NCBI GenBank assembly: GCA_018434685.1
Contig: JAHDOV010000014.1
Coordinates: 1-64,000 of the forward strand
Source of the DNA: Deltaproteobacteria bacterium
GTDB taxonomy: Bacteria > Desulfobacterota > Desulfomonilia > UBA1062
DNA: 64,000 nucleotides
Reading direction: 5' to 3'
A program made the translations under genes and the position numbers. Shown piece after piece: positions 53,599 to 62,902 of the stretch; the first letter of the stretch is position 1; each line of letters begins with the position of its first letter. The notes beneath the pieces are model-generated. The model was not told the origin of the DNA and ran no database searches. It worked only from the letters and a program-made list of their open reading frames with translations.

Positions 53599-56142
53599 TC
53601 AGAAGAGGTCTCTGATTGCAGCCGCTATCTGATCAGGGGAAGGGAGCATGGCGTTCTCCAGGTTCTTGGCATAGGGGATCGGGCATTCAGGCGCCGCTAT
53701 GCGTACCGGCGGCGCTTTCAAGACGCTGAGCGCAGCCGTTGCGGTGCGTGCAATCACCTCGGCCCCGATACCCCCTGTGCACGGGCCTTCTTCCACCGTG
53801 ACCAGTCTCCCGGTCTTTCTGAGAGAGTTCAGGATCGTCCGGGTGTCCAGGGGGTAGAGGGTGCACAGATCGATCACCTCGACGCTGAGCCCCTCGCGCT
53901 GAAGGATTGCCGCCGCCTCGAGAGACACCCCGACGCCGAGCAGGTGCGTCACGATCGTCACCATATCGCCGGGCTTTTTGATCAGCGCCTTTCCCAGGGG
54001 CAGCGTATATTCCCTGTCCGGGATCTTGCCCGTCTCGGCATAGAGCAGCTTGTGCTCGAAGAAGATGACCGGATTGTTCACCCGGATTGCCGACTTGAGC
54101 AGACCTTTGGCGGTGTAGGCGTCGGACGGCGCCACCACCATGAGCCCGGGTACCCCGAAAAAGAACCGTTCCATGGACTGGGAATGCTGGGCGGCCATAC
54201 CGATGCCGCTGCCCAGGGGCGTCCGGATCGTCAGCGGAATCGACACCTGTCCTCCTGTCATGTACCTGAGCTTGGCGGCCTGGTTGAGGATCGGGTCCAT
54301 GCAGCAGGTGAGAAAATCGGCAAACAGGATCTCGGCAACGGGACGCAAGCCGGTCATGGCTGCACCGACCGCACCGCCCACGATCCCGTTTTCGCTGATG
54401 GGGGTGTCGATGATGCGCTCTTTCCCAAAGCGTTCCACCAGACCCTCGGTCACGTTGAAGTACCCGCCCAGGGTCACGTCCTCGCCCCAGAGGAACACGT
54501 CGGGGTCGCGCTGCATCTCTTCGGCAAGGGCCTCGTTGATGGCCTGGGAAACGGAGACCTCCCTTTGTCCCGCAAAGACAGGGTGGGACATGGTGCCGGA
54601 GAAGAGAGTCTTGTCCTCCGGGCTATACACATCCATCATGAGCGCGGCCGCTCCGGGTTCCTGGGCCTTGAGCGCAAAGGCAACCGCCTTGCCGACCTCC
54701 TTCGATGCGGACTTCTGTATCGCTTCGATCTCGGCACTGGTGGCGGATTCGTTCCTGATCATATCCTTTATCAGGCGTGCGATGGGGTCCAGCTTCCGGT
54801 ATTTCTTTCTTTCTGCGTCGTCGCGGTACAGTTCGGGATCGCCTTCCATGTGACCGTGCCAGCGGTAGGTCATGAGTTCCACGAGCCGTGGCCTGCCGTC
54901 TTTTCTCATCGCAGCGATCACGTCCCCTGTCCGATCATAGACCTCCCTGGCATTGTTGCCATCGATCCGCAGGGACTGGATCCCGTAGGCCAGGGAACGT
55001 TTGTGCAGCTCAGGCACGCCTGAGTGCTGCTCCAGGCGGGTAAACTCACCGTACAGGTTGTTTTCCACCACCACGAGGACCGGCAGGCCGAACACGGAGA
55101 TCATGTTCATGGCCTCGTGAAACATGCCCTGGTTCACGCTGCCGTCTCCTGCGATGACAACTGAGATGTCGCTGCGCCGGCGGTGCTTGATGGTCATGGC
55201 GGCACCCATGGCCAGCAGGTATCCGGCACCCACGATGCCGTTTGCGCCGAGAACCCCCCGGGAGCCGTCAGTCACGTGCATGGAGCCCCCTTTCCCGGCA
55301 CACAGCCCGTCGGACTTTCCGTAGAGTTCAGCCATCATCCTGTTCAGGTCCGCGCCTTTTGCGATGATATGTCCGTGGCCGCGGTGCGTGGTATTGAGGT
55401 AGTCCGTATCTCTCAGGTTCATGCATACCCCGGCAGCCACCGCCTCCTGACCGATGGACAGGTGGATAGCCTCGGTGGGGAGCCGGCCCTCCTTGAAGGC
55501 ACCTGCCAGGTGTTCCTCGAAGGCGCGGATGAGGCACATGGTCTTCAATAGATCGCTGTCGGTCGCCTTCCTGGCAGTTCTCCTCTTCGACGCAGGCGTC
55601 CTGGCCGGTTTTCTCTCCCCGAACACCAGGGGGAAGGTGGGAAGCACCTCCATCCGGATCTCCTTTTTCTTGAAAAGATCAATAAGGGCCGGGATCGAGA
55701 ATTTTCTCTTTGCCTTTGTCCTGCCTGTTCTCTCCAGCAGATCCTGCCTGCCGAAGTCTTTGAGTACCTCGGGGTATATGGCAAAGGCGGGTTTCAAGGC
55801 CGGCAGCAGCTTCAGCGCCTTCTGCACCGAACCCTTGGGGATGATCTTCCGGCTGGCGATAGCCATGGGAACATTGAGTTGTTCCATCCAGAACAAATGG
55901 CTTGTCTCCGTCGAGAGGATCATGTCCACATCGGGTTTCACCTCCACTGCGGGGTTCCAGTAATAGGTGGGCTTGTCGCCGGAGAGGTCGATGTAGAGTT
56001 CGGAGGGATAATCCGTATAGCGGAACCGGGCAATGAGCCTGGCTCCCGAGACGGCCCGGACGATTGCAGGCGTGTCCAGAATTCTGTCCCACAGCATAGA
56101 TAAAATGGCTTCAAGCTCTTCCTTGCTCTTATACGGTTTCAT
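53599..56142 (-). CDS. Fused SCP2-like / 2-oxoacid dehydrogenase E1 alpha-beta protein
   Basis: This 847-residue protein joins three parts. Residues about 10-135 resemble an SCP2/sterol-carrier-type domain (SELYIDLSGDKPTYYWNP...VDMILSTETSHLFWMEQLNVPMAIASRKI). A basic linker follows. Residues about 195-500 are a TPP-dependent E1-alpha with GDGS (332-335)...ENN, and about 528-847 an E1-beta with a pyrimidine-binding and a transketolase C-terminal domain (VFLWGEDVTLGGYFNVTEGL). E1 enzymes decarboxylate 2-oxo acids or acetoin. No E2/E3 genes are nearby. ATG 56142 follows GGGGGTGG. Confidence 0.8.
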   Translation of the reverse strand: MKPYKSKEELEAILSMLWDRILDTPAIVRAVSGARLIARFRYTDYPSELYIDLSGDKPTYYWNPAVEVKPDVDMILSTETSHLFWMEQLNVPMAIASRKIIPKGSVQKALKLLPALKPAFAIYPEVLKDFGRQDLLERTGRTKAKRKFSIPALIDLFKKKEIRMEVLPTFPLVFGERKPARTPASKRRTARKATDSDLLKTMCLIRAFEEHLAGAFKEGRLPTEAIHLSIGQEAVAAGVCMNLRDTDYLNTTHRGHGHIIAKGADLNRMMAELYGKSDGLCAGKGGSMHVTDGSRGVLGANGIVGAGYLLAMGAAMTIKHRRRSDISVVIAGDGSVNQGMFHEAMNMISVFGLPVLVVVENNLYGEFTRLEQHSGVPELHKRSLAYGIQSLRIDGNNAREVYDRTGDVIAAMRKDGRPRLVELMTYRWHGHMEGDPELYRDDAERKKYRKLDPIARLIKDMIRNESATSAEIEAIQKSASKEVGKAVAFALKAQEPGAAALMMDVYSPEDKTLFSGTMSHPVFAGQREVSVSQAINEALAEEMQRDPDVFLWGEDVTLGGYFNVTEGLVERFGKERIIDTPISENGIVGGAVGAAMTGLRPVAEILFADFLTCCMDPILNQAAKLRYMTGGQVSIPLTIRTPLGSGIGMAAQHSQSMERFFFGVPGLMVVAPSDAYTAKGLLKSAIRVNNPVIFFEHKLLYAETGKIPDREYTLPLGKALIKKPGDMVTIVTHLLGVGVSLEAAAILQREGLSVEVIDLCTLYPLDTRTILNSLRKTGRLVTVEEGPCTGGIGAEVIARTATAALSVLKAPPVRIAAPECPIPYAKNLENAMLPSPDQIAAAIRDLF

Positions 56143-56418
56143 ACCACCACCCCCATGGAATATGATGCCCTTTTCACGGGCAGCAACGTATCGGAATTGC
56201 AACTATTGTAGTGAAGATAACCTATGAGATCCCTGCAGGCAAGCAGATGATGCACCCCCGCTGCAAATAGTGCTCTCAAAACGGAGTTCCTCCACTCTTG
56301 GTTTGACAATGCCGGGACAAGTGTATATGCAAACCAGAGCATAATACAAGGTCTCTGTATTTGCCCGGAACCGAGGTGTTCCTGCATCACCAGAGCGTAC
56401 GCAACAGGAGAGATTGCC

Positions 56419-57078
56419 ATGAAACAAACACGTTCGGCCACGTCTGGGTATCCTTTGTTGATTATCCTGGCACTGATCATGACACTGCCTGCTTCTGCCA
56501 GGAATTTGCCGGAGGACATGCCGGCGATCGAGAAGCTCGAGGAGCGCATCTATTCATTCATACCCGATCCTCGCTACCGGGATGATCCGTATGCCCTGGT
56601 GACCCTGAAGGAGGGCATCGCTGCGCTGAAATCCGGTTCCGGCGGCATCGGGGCCTGTCTGGTGGATGAGCGGACGGGCCGGGTCGTGGAACTGGGCAGA
56701 AACAGGCAGTATGCGTCCTATTTCCGCAGTGATCTGCATGCCGAGATGGACCTGCTCACCCGCTATGAAGACCGCATGAAGAAACCTGCCGGCAATGCCG
56801 GCTGCAACCCGCGCACCTGCGAGGGCCTCGTGCTCTACAGTTCGCTCGAGCCGTGCCCGATGTGCCTGACCCGGATCATCAACTCCGGCATCAAGAAGAT
56901 GTATTACGTGGCACCCGACCCCGAGGGGGGCATGGTGACACGCCAGGAGTGCCTGCCGCCGTTCTGGCAGAGATTCGCCCGGGACCGGGAGTTTGCCCGG
57001 GCAAGGTGCTCGCCCGGGCTGTGCGAGATGGCGAGCGAGCTCTTCCACTTCTCCGCGAGGAATTTCAAGAGGGAATAG
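56419..57078 (+). CDS. Cytidine/deoxycytidylate deaminase-fold protein with signal peptide
   Basis: This 219-residue protein has an N-terminal hydrophobic signal sequence (residues 11-28, ending PASA) followed by a CDA-fold zinc deaminase domain. His107-Ala-Glu109 (LHAEMD) and Cys146-Pro-Met-Cys149 (EPCPMC) form the canonical zinc site. These enzymes deaminate cytosine, guanine, tRNA adenosine or related bases, normally in the cytoplasm. Export to the periplasm is unexpected. Extra Cys residues (128, 134, 197, 202) might form disulfides outside the cell. Substrate unknown. Confidence 0.82.
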   Translation: MKQTRSATSGYPLLIILALIMTLPASARNLPEDMPAIEKLEERIYSFIPDPRYRDDPYALVTLKEGIAALKSGSGGIGACLVDERTGRVVELGRNRQYASYFRSDLHAEMDLLTRYEDRMKKPAGNAGCNPRTCEGLVLYSSLEPCPMCLTRIINSGIKKMYYVAPDPEGGMVTRQECLPPFWQRFARDREFARARCSPGLCEMASELFHFSARNFKRE

Positions 57079-57121
57079 CTCGCCGCACAATTCCGCGCTT
57101 CGGCATCGACAGGGCCGATGA

Positions 57122-57904
57122 TCACCGGGAGTTCAACACATCCTCAAGGAGGATCTCGGGATGATGGTACCGCTCATAGCCCGGTGTTTTCCTGCCGTAT
57201 TGGATCGCCTCAGCCGGGCACCACTGCAGACAGGCAAAACACTGCTCGCATTGGTGATGCCACAGCGGTCTGCCCTCCTGGAGGGTGACATTTTGTGCAG
57301 GACACACCCTCACACAGATCCCGCACGCAGTGCACGTGTCATCCACCCGGAAGTTCCTGTCCATGGTCGGCACGTGGGAAAAACTCATCTTATACATCAC
57401 ACTGAAGAGGAGTCTCTGCCAGAGCGGCCCCTTTTCCACGGGCAGCGATTCGCGCCCCTTTATGGACCGGGCGATGCGGGCGATCTTGAGGCGGGCGAGT
57501 TCGAAGCGGCGAGACTGTTCCTCCCTGGGTCCCGGACCTCCCCAGGGTATGTAGTTGGACGGCATTCTTATTTCAAAGCCGGCCGAAAGGGCAACGGAGT
57601 TTTTCGCGAGGATCGTCTTGAGCTGCACGAGTGTATTGGAAACCTGGCCTGCGTTGACCGCAATGGCAAAGGTATATTCCGGTTCCCGGCCTGTGAGCGT
57701 GTCGACAAATCGGATTACCGGGGCCGGCACACCCCAGATATACACCGGAAAGACCAACCCGAGGGTTCCGGATTCGATCGAGGGGTGAAGGTCAGTGCGG
57801 GCAGATATCGAACGGAGATCGGCCCCGGCCAGTTCGCCTGCTACCTGGCGCGCCACCCACAATGAGTTCCCTGTTCCGGTGTAGTAAAAGATCCTTGTGC
57901 CCAC
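57122..57904 (-). CDS. EFR1-family flavodoxin-ferredoxin fusion
   Basis: This 260-residue protein joins an N-terminal flavodoxin-like domain (RIFYYTGTGNSLWVARQVA; FPVYIWGVPAPVIRFVDTL) to a C-terminal pair of [4Fe-4S] clusters (DDTCTACGICVRVCPAQNV and CEQCFACLQWCPAEAI). EFR1 proteins are electron carriers of anaerobes that probably shuttle low-potential electrons. Start ATG 57904. It is convergent with the deaminase gene. Partner enzyme unknown. Confidence 0.88.
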   Translation of the reverse strand: MGTRIFYYTGTGNSLWVARQVAGELAGADLRSISARTDLHPSIESGTLGLVFPVYIWGVPAPVIRFVDTLTGREPEYTFAIAVNAGQVSNTLVQLKTILAKNSVALSAGFEIRMPSNYIPWGGPGPREEQSRRFELARLKIARIARSIKGRESLPVEKGPLWQRLLFSVMYKMSFSHVPTMDRNFRVDDTCTACGICVRVCPAQNVTLQEGRPLWHHQCEQCFACLQWCPAEAIQYGRKTPGYERYHHPEILLEDVLNSR

Positions 57905-58066
57905 CGTGCTCTCCCGGGGAAAAAGGGTAGCAGCAATGGAAAGGCCCTGTCAATGTCTCTGCAGGGGTGTTCCGCAGACCAGAGATCTGATGCCCCTGAG
58001 ATACGATGCCTCCTTGGGAGTGTCAGAGGGCTCAGGCTCTTCATCTCAATATTCCGGAGTTTTCCA

Positions 58067-58106
58067 TTGACAGGAGGGCCGCGGTTTAATATGTCATGCA
58101 ATGCAT
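58067..58106 (+). promoter_or_regulatory. Promoter with overlapping palindrome before the TonB receptor gene
   Basis: TTGACA (58067-58072), a 17-base spacer and TATGTC (58090-58095) are followed at once by the 11-base perfect odd palindrome ATGCAATGCAT (58096-58106). The palindrome lies where a repressor would block transcription start. It is not a standard Fur box. It is a candidate operator for a metal or cofactor regulator. Confidence 0.45.
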
Positions 58107-58137
58107 ATGTACCATTAAACATAATGGAGGATTAGCA

Positions 58138-60153
58138 ATGAGGAGATTATGCATCGCTGTTGTTTTCGTATTCATTCTTGCCCCGTTTGTTTTGGCGCAG
58201 GACATGGATACTTCGGCATCCGAACCGGGAGTGTTTCAACTGGGCGAAATCCTGGTAACGGCCAAGCAGGAGAAGGTGGACCCGGCCACCACCGTCACCA
58301 CCTTCAGCCAGGAAGACATCAAGGCTCAGGGTTCTCAGACAGTGGCCGATGCCCTGTCCAAGCTTCCCGGTGTAGATGTTCAGACCACCGGAAAGGGCGA
58401 GTCGCACGTGACCATTCGAGGGTTTGACCAGGACAGCGTCAAGGTGCTCATCGACGGTGTTCCGGTCTACGAGCAGTACTACCGCACCCTTGACCTCTCG
58501 CTCATCCCGGTGGATGCCATTTCCAAGATCGTGGTGACCAAGGGTGCCTCTTCGGTTCTCTACGGCGCCAATACCATGGGTGGTGTCATCAATATCATCA
58601 CCAAGAAGGGGGGTAAGGTTCCGGTTACCAGCATGGCCGCCTCCTACGGCAACAACAATACCCAGGCATACATCTTCAATCACGGCGCTACGGTCGGCGA
58701 CTTCAACTACTGGCTCACGGCCAGCTACCGGTCATCCGACGGCTTTGAGCTCTCCGACGATTTCAATGAAAACAATCCCTACACCGGCATCGGAAGTGAT
58801 TACAACGAAGACGGCGGGACACGGGACCTGAGCGAGTATATCAAGCGCACCATCAATGCCAAGATCGGCTATGAACCCGATGCCGATACCCAGCTCTACC
58901 TCTCCTTCGACTACCACAACAATGAGCGCGGCGTTCCATCGGAATTCTCCCGGTACTGGTACTTCACCATCTGGGACCAGTGGCACCTCAATCTTGTCGG
59001 TCAGAAGAAACTCTCTGACCTGACAACTTTAAAAGGCCGGGCATTCTACACCAAGCACAACGACCGGCTTACCGATGTCAGCTGGGACGCAGACCATACC
59101 ACGAGCATGAAATGGTTCGAGACCAGCGAGTATGACGGCTATTCCGAGGGCGGAGAACTCCAGGCATCCTTTGATTTCGGCGCTGCCAGCCTTGTGAAGA
59201 TGGGGTTCAACTACACAAAGGACTACACCGAACAGAAGGAATTCTATGATGAGACTACCCGCGGCGTGGTCATGGGCTGGAACGATTACGGGTGGCAGCC
59301 GAGACAGGAGTATGAGACCGACACCTACACCATGGCCATCGAGGATGAGATCAACCCGACAGACCGGCTGTCACTGGTCGTTGGGGCAAGTTATGATTAC
59401 TACGATCCCAAAGATGCGAGTTCGCTCGACGAACTCCCCGACAGCATCGAGTCGTTCAATCCCCAGGCAGGCATCGTGTATGATCTTACCGACGACACCT
59501 CACTGCATGCCTCGGTGGGAAAGAAGACCCGGTTCCCCCACATGAAAGAGCTCTACAGCTACTATGCGGGCGGCAATGCCGAACTCGATCCCCAGCAGAC
59601 CATCTCATACGAAGTTGGGGCCGATCACGCCTTCGCCACGGGCATCACCGGATCGGTTGCCTATTTCTATAACGACATCAGCGACCTGATCCAGAGGGTG
59701 CGGGTTGATGGCGACTGGCAATATGTCAATGTCAGTGACGCCATGACCCAGGGTGTCGAGCTCGATCTCGCTATGAGGCTCACCGACAGCTTCTCTGTCG
59801 GCGCCAACTACACCTACCTGTCCACCCGTGACAAGGAAGCGGATCACGAGCTCTCCTTCAAGCCCCGGCACAAGGCGAACATCGATCTGCGCTATGGGTT
59901 CCCATTCGGGCTGACGACCACGCTCCAGGGTTCCTATACCCAGAGACAGTCTGACTACGACCAGGATCCGGTCAGGAAGATGCCGGACTTCTTCCTGCTG
60001 AACGCCAGACTCGAGCAGGAGATCTCCCTGACAGGGAAACTGAAGACAACCTTGTTTGTCCAGGGAACCAATCTGACCGACAAGGATTATCAAGTGGATA
60101 ACGGGCCCGAGGCAGGCAGGATGTACCTTGCCGGCCTTCAGGTCAGTTTTTAA
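58138..60153 (+). CDS. TonB-dependent outer-membrane receptor
   Basis: This 671-residue receptor has a signal peptide (MRRLCIAVVFVFILAPFVLA), a Ton-box-like GEILVTA, a plug domain (TTFSQEDIKAQGSQTVADALSKLPGVDV...VLIDGVPV) and a 22-strand barrel ending YLAGLQVSF with a terminal Phe. It takes up a ligand such as a siderophore, cobalamin or another chelate using TonB energy; the plug is of the FepA/CirA/BtuB class. ATG 58138 follows GGAGG; the open frame begins earlier at 58096. No transporter or TonB gene is adjacent. Confidence 0.93.
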   Translation: MRRLCIAVVFVFILAPFVLAQDMDTSASEPGVFQLGEILVTAKQEKVDPATTVTTFSQEDIKAQGSQTVADALSKLPGVDVQTTGKGESHVTIRGFDQDSVKVLIDGVPVYEQYYRTLDLSLIPVDAISKIVVTKGASSVLYGANTMGGVINIITKKGGKVPVTSMAASYGNNNTQAYIFNHGATVGDFNYWLTASYRSSDGFELSDDFNENNPYTGIGSDYNEDGGTRDLSEYIKRTINAKIGYEPDADTQLYLSFDYHNNERGVPSEFSRYWYFTIWDQWHLNLVGQKKLSDLTTLKGRAFYTKHNDRLTDVSWDADHTTSMKWFETSEYDGYSEGGELQASFDFGAASLVKMGFNYTKDYTEQKEFYDETTRGVVMGWNDYGWQPRQEYETDTYTMAIEDEINPTDRLSLVVGASYDYYDPKDASSLDELPDSIESFNPQAGIVYDLTDDTSLHASVGKKTRFPHMKELYSYYAGGNAELDPQQTISYEVGADHAFATGITGSVAYFYNDISDLIQRVRVDGDWQYVNVSDAMTQGVELDLAMRLTDSFSVGANYTYLSTRDKEADHELSFKPRHKANIDLRYGFPFGLTTTLQGSYTQRQSDYDQDPVRKMPDFFLLNARLEQEISLTGKLKTTLFVQGTNLTDKDYQVDNGPEAGRMYLAGLQVSF

Positions 60154-60265
60154 AGGGCAGCAGAGACCAGAAAAGAGATAAGCCATTGCGTGGTCAGGTC
60201 TTGCCAGGTGAATCCGTCTGAGGTTCACCAGCCAGGGCCTGACCCGAGGGTTCCCTTATGTGCTG

Positions 60266-60303
60266 GGGTGCCGGGGAAATTTAGCGTTCCCCGGCACCCT
60301 TTT
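60266..60303 (+). terminator. Rho-independent terminator of the TonB receptor gene
   Basis: A 13-bp stem (GGGTGCCGGGGAA / TTCCCCGGCACCC, 60266-60278 and 60287-60299) with an 8-base loop runs directly into TTTT. It is on the plus strand about 110 bases after the receptor stop. Confidence 0.93.
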
Positions 60304-60367
60304 AACGTTTAAGGGATGTCTGTGAAGTGAAGGATGAGAAGGTGGCCCCTGCCTGCCTGGAAACGGG

Positions 60368-61000
60368 CTATCGATCCACGGCGAGCATGATCCCCAGAAG
60401 CATGATTATGGATCCGCTCAAGGCGTCGAGGACCCGGTGGGTCATGGGGTGACTGAGCAGTTGTTTGGCCTGATCGACGATCCCTGCAAGAAAGCACTGC
60501 CAGATCATGGCGATGGTAAAGTGCAGCCCTGCCAGAAACAGGGACCGGAGAAGTGCCGATCGTGCAGGATCGATGAACTGGGGCAGAAAGGCCATGTAAA
60601 AGATCACCGCCTTGGGGTTGAGCACGTTGGACAGGAAGCCTTCCAGAAGCGAGCGCCGGGTGCTGAAGGCGTACGCGGGGCTGGTATGTATTTCTGCTTC
60701 CCAGTGCCGCATCCCGGTCAGGGCATGGCGCAGGCTGGTGATGCCAAGCCAGATCAGATACCCGGCCCCGGCGAGCTTGAGTGCGCTGAAGGCCAGCGCG
60801 GAATGGAGCAGGATCACCGAGATGCCCACTGCCGAGACAGAGGCATGGACGAACAGCCCTGAGCAGATGCCCAGGCTGCTGACAGCCCCGTCCCTCCATC
60901 CGCCCCGGGTGGTGTTGCGGATGATGAGCATGGTGTCCACGCCCGGTGTTATGGTCAGCAGCGTAATGGCAATCACGTACGCCCAGAGTTGATTTTCCAC
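60368..61000 (-). CDS. LysE/RhtB-family amino-acid exporter
   Basis: This 210-residue inner-membrane protein has six predicted helices and the family N-terminal signature ITLLTITPGVDTMLIIRNTTRGG (about residues 11-33), with the LNPKAVIFYMAFLPQF motif in the middle. LysE/RhtB proteins export amino acids such as lysine, homoserine or threonine. Translation is best started at GTG 61000; the open frame extends upstream with residues unlike the family. Substrate unknown. Confidence 0.9.
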   Translation of the reverse strand: MENQLWAYVIAITLLTITPGVDTMLIIRNTTRGGWRDGAVSSLGICSGLFVHASVSAVGISVILLHSALAFSALKLAGAGYLIWLGITSLRHALTGMRHWEAEIHTSPAYAFSTRRSLLEGFLSNVLNPKAVIFYMAFLPQFIDPARSALLRSLFLAGLHFTIAMIWQCFLAGIVDQAKQLLSHPMTHRVLDALSGSIIMLLGIMLAVDR

Positions 61001-61148
61001 GGATATCCGTCTCCCGCCCTTGTCGATTGGCCCGTATGCCGAAGGTGCCGGAATTGAGCCGGCTCTGTTCTCCCTCAAAGATGGGGGGAACGCAAGCTTA
61101 AAAGAAGTGCCTTCCGCTCCAGACGGACACCCTTGGTGCCGCCGGCTG

Positions 61149-62777
61149 CTAGTTGATCCCCTCCCGGTCCATGATGAGCCGTGCCGCGCGCCAGCCATTG
61201 ACCTGGGCGGAGGCCATGCCGTGCCATGCCTGCGACCAGTTGCTTGCGATATAGACATTGGATACAGGCGTATCGTTGGGGATTTTCTCCCACTGCTGCG
61301 GTGAGAGATAGAACCCGTAGACGATCCCGTCGCGGTTCATGGTGAACCGTTTCAAGGTCCTGGGCGTGAACCCTTCTTTCACAGCAACGTACTTCGCCTC
61401 GGCCAGTTCCGGTATCACCCGTGCGGCAAGTGCCACGAGCTCGTCGACCTTCTTCTCTTTGAGGGCATGATACGGTGCCCCCTCTTGTGGCCAGAAGGCA
61501 TAGTCCGAGTAGCCGGTCAGGGTGACGACGGATTTGCCCGGCGGTGCATAGACCGGATCTCCGTAATTGGAGTAGATGGTGATGGCAACGGCGCCGCGGG
61601 TGAAATCACCCTTCATCATGCTGTCGTGGAGCGCAACCGTGTCCGTGGTCGGGTTATAGAAGATCTCGGTGTCCGTATAGCCACGGGCCTTCAGGTCGAT
61701 ATTGAGCCCCAGGTAGACTCCGAAGAGAGAATTGGCCGGCCTGAGGTCGTTGAGTTTCTTCACATACTCCTGAGGGAAATGCTCCTGGCCGATGAGATTG
61801 AAGGTCAGCTGATAGGGGTCGGTGTTGGCAATGATGTACCGGGCTGTATAGGTCTTGCCGGTGGCGGTCTTAACCCCGGTGGCGATCTGGTTGTCCATGA
61901 TCACCCTGGTCACCAGGGTGCCTGTTTCAATCACGCCGCCAAGTTCCCTGATCCGTTCGGCATAGGCATCGGAAAGCGCCTGGGAGGTGCCCTTGATGTG
62001 CCAGATGCCGTCGCCGAGGTACGCCTCGGTGGCAGCCAGGGTGATGAGCGCGCTCTGGTCCGGTACCGGGGCGCCATAGTAGACCCACAGCTGGGAGACG
62101 ACCGCCTTGATGTCTTCATGAGTAAAGCACTCGTCGAGCACGTCCTGGAGGCTCTTGTCCTTATACGTAAAGAACGTGCTCTGCCGCAGCGGGACCAGGG
62201 CCTTGAGAGCGAACGCCTTCAGACCCCGGTAACGGAACAGGTCTTTCAGGGACATGAGATCGTCCATGGTGGCTGAACAGATGGCGTGGAACTTCTCGAT
62301 ACCGGCTGACTCATCGGGCCATTCTTCCTTGAGCGCTTGTTTGTAGCCGTCCCAGTTGTTCGGCAGCCTGATATCCACCCCCGGAAAGATGGATCGATAG
62401 AATTCTGGAAGCTCGTAGAGCTCCACGTTCCTGTCAACCCCGCAGGCCTTGAGCAGCTGATAGAGGCCGCGGTCCTTCTTGCCGGGGCCGCCGCCGGCCA
62501 TTTCGTGGAGGCTGGCATCGAAGGTGAACCCTCCCCGCTCGAAACTGGTGGCACACCCGCCCACCCTTGAGTGCTGCTCCAGGACAAGCACCTTCAGGCT
62601 GTTGGAGGCCAGGTGCGCAGCGGCCGAAAGCCCGCCGAGCCCGGCACCGACAATGATCACATCGTAGTCCGCTTCACCGGTTGCCGGTTTGGGCTCTGTG
62701 CACCCGGCGAGCAGTGACAGGGAGAAGATGACCACCAGGCAGATACCTGCATACCGTGTTCCCGGGTTTCGTGCCAT
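61149..62777 (-). CDS. FAD-dependent oxidoreductase of the phytoene desaturase / retinol saturase type, lipoprotein
   Basis: This 542-residue protein has a lipoprotein signal (SLLAGC, acylated Cys26) and a large FAD-binding fold. The dinucleotide motif is VIIVGAGLGGLSAAAHLA (about residues 40-57), with the second motif LEQHSRVGGCATSFERGGFTFDASLHEM typical of carotenoid desaturase/saturase and related enzymes. A flavoenzyme anchored outside the cytoplasmic membrane is unusual and would need Tat or other handling of FAD. Its substrate may be a membrane isoprenoid. ATG 62777 follows AGGAGGG. The OmpLA gene is immediately upstream on the same strand. Confidence 0.82.
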   Translation of the reverse strand: MARNPGTRYAGICLVVIFSLSLLAGCTEPKPATGEADYDVIIVGAGLGGLSAAAHLASNSLKVLVLEQHSRVGGCATSFERGGFTFDASLHEMAGGGPGKKDRGLYQLLKACGVDRNVELYELPEFYRSIFPGVDIRLPNNWDGYKQALKEEWPDESAGIEKFHAICSATMDDLMSLKDLFRYRGLKAFALKALVPLRQSTFFTYKDKSLQDVLDECFTHEDIKAVVSQLWVYYGAPVPDQSALITLAATEAYLGDGIWHIKGTSQALSDAYAERIRELGGVIETGTLVTRVIMDNQIATGVKTATGKTYTARYIIANTDPYQLTFNLIGQEHFPQEYVKKLNDLRPANSLFGVYLGLNIDLKARGYTDTEIFYNPTTDTVALHDSMMKGDFTRGAVAITIYSNYGDPVYAPPGKSVVTLTGYSDYAFWPQEGAPYHALKEKKVDELVALAARVIPELAEAKYVAVKEGFTPRTLKRFTMNRDGIVYGFYLSPQQWEKIPNDTPVSNVYIASNWSQAWHGMASAQVNGWRAARLIMDREGIN

Positions 62778-62902
62778 TGGAACCCTCCTTATATCAGTGT
62801 GCAGCAAAATATCAGAGTTGAACGACCCCTGAGGGATTATATGGGGGTAGAGCTTAGCTGATTCCCGGCAAAAGTGCAATCAAGGCCTTGGGCGAGAGGA
62901 TT

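Noticed and set aside
57960-58060. CCTGAGATACG near a GGGGTG, reminiscent of a TPP riboswitch before the TonB receptor.
   Set aside because: The second conserved TPP core (the CTGATC...GGTAAT...GCGTAGGGA blocks) is absent.
61020-61110. tRNA-like pattern on the minus strand with a T-arm-like GCCGG-CTCAATT-CCGGC and near-pairing ends.
   Set aside because: The T-loop lacks the TTC start, there is no D-arm with GG, the anticodon loop is not standard and the acceptor stem has a mismatch. At best a decayed tRNA.
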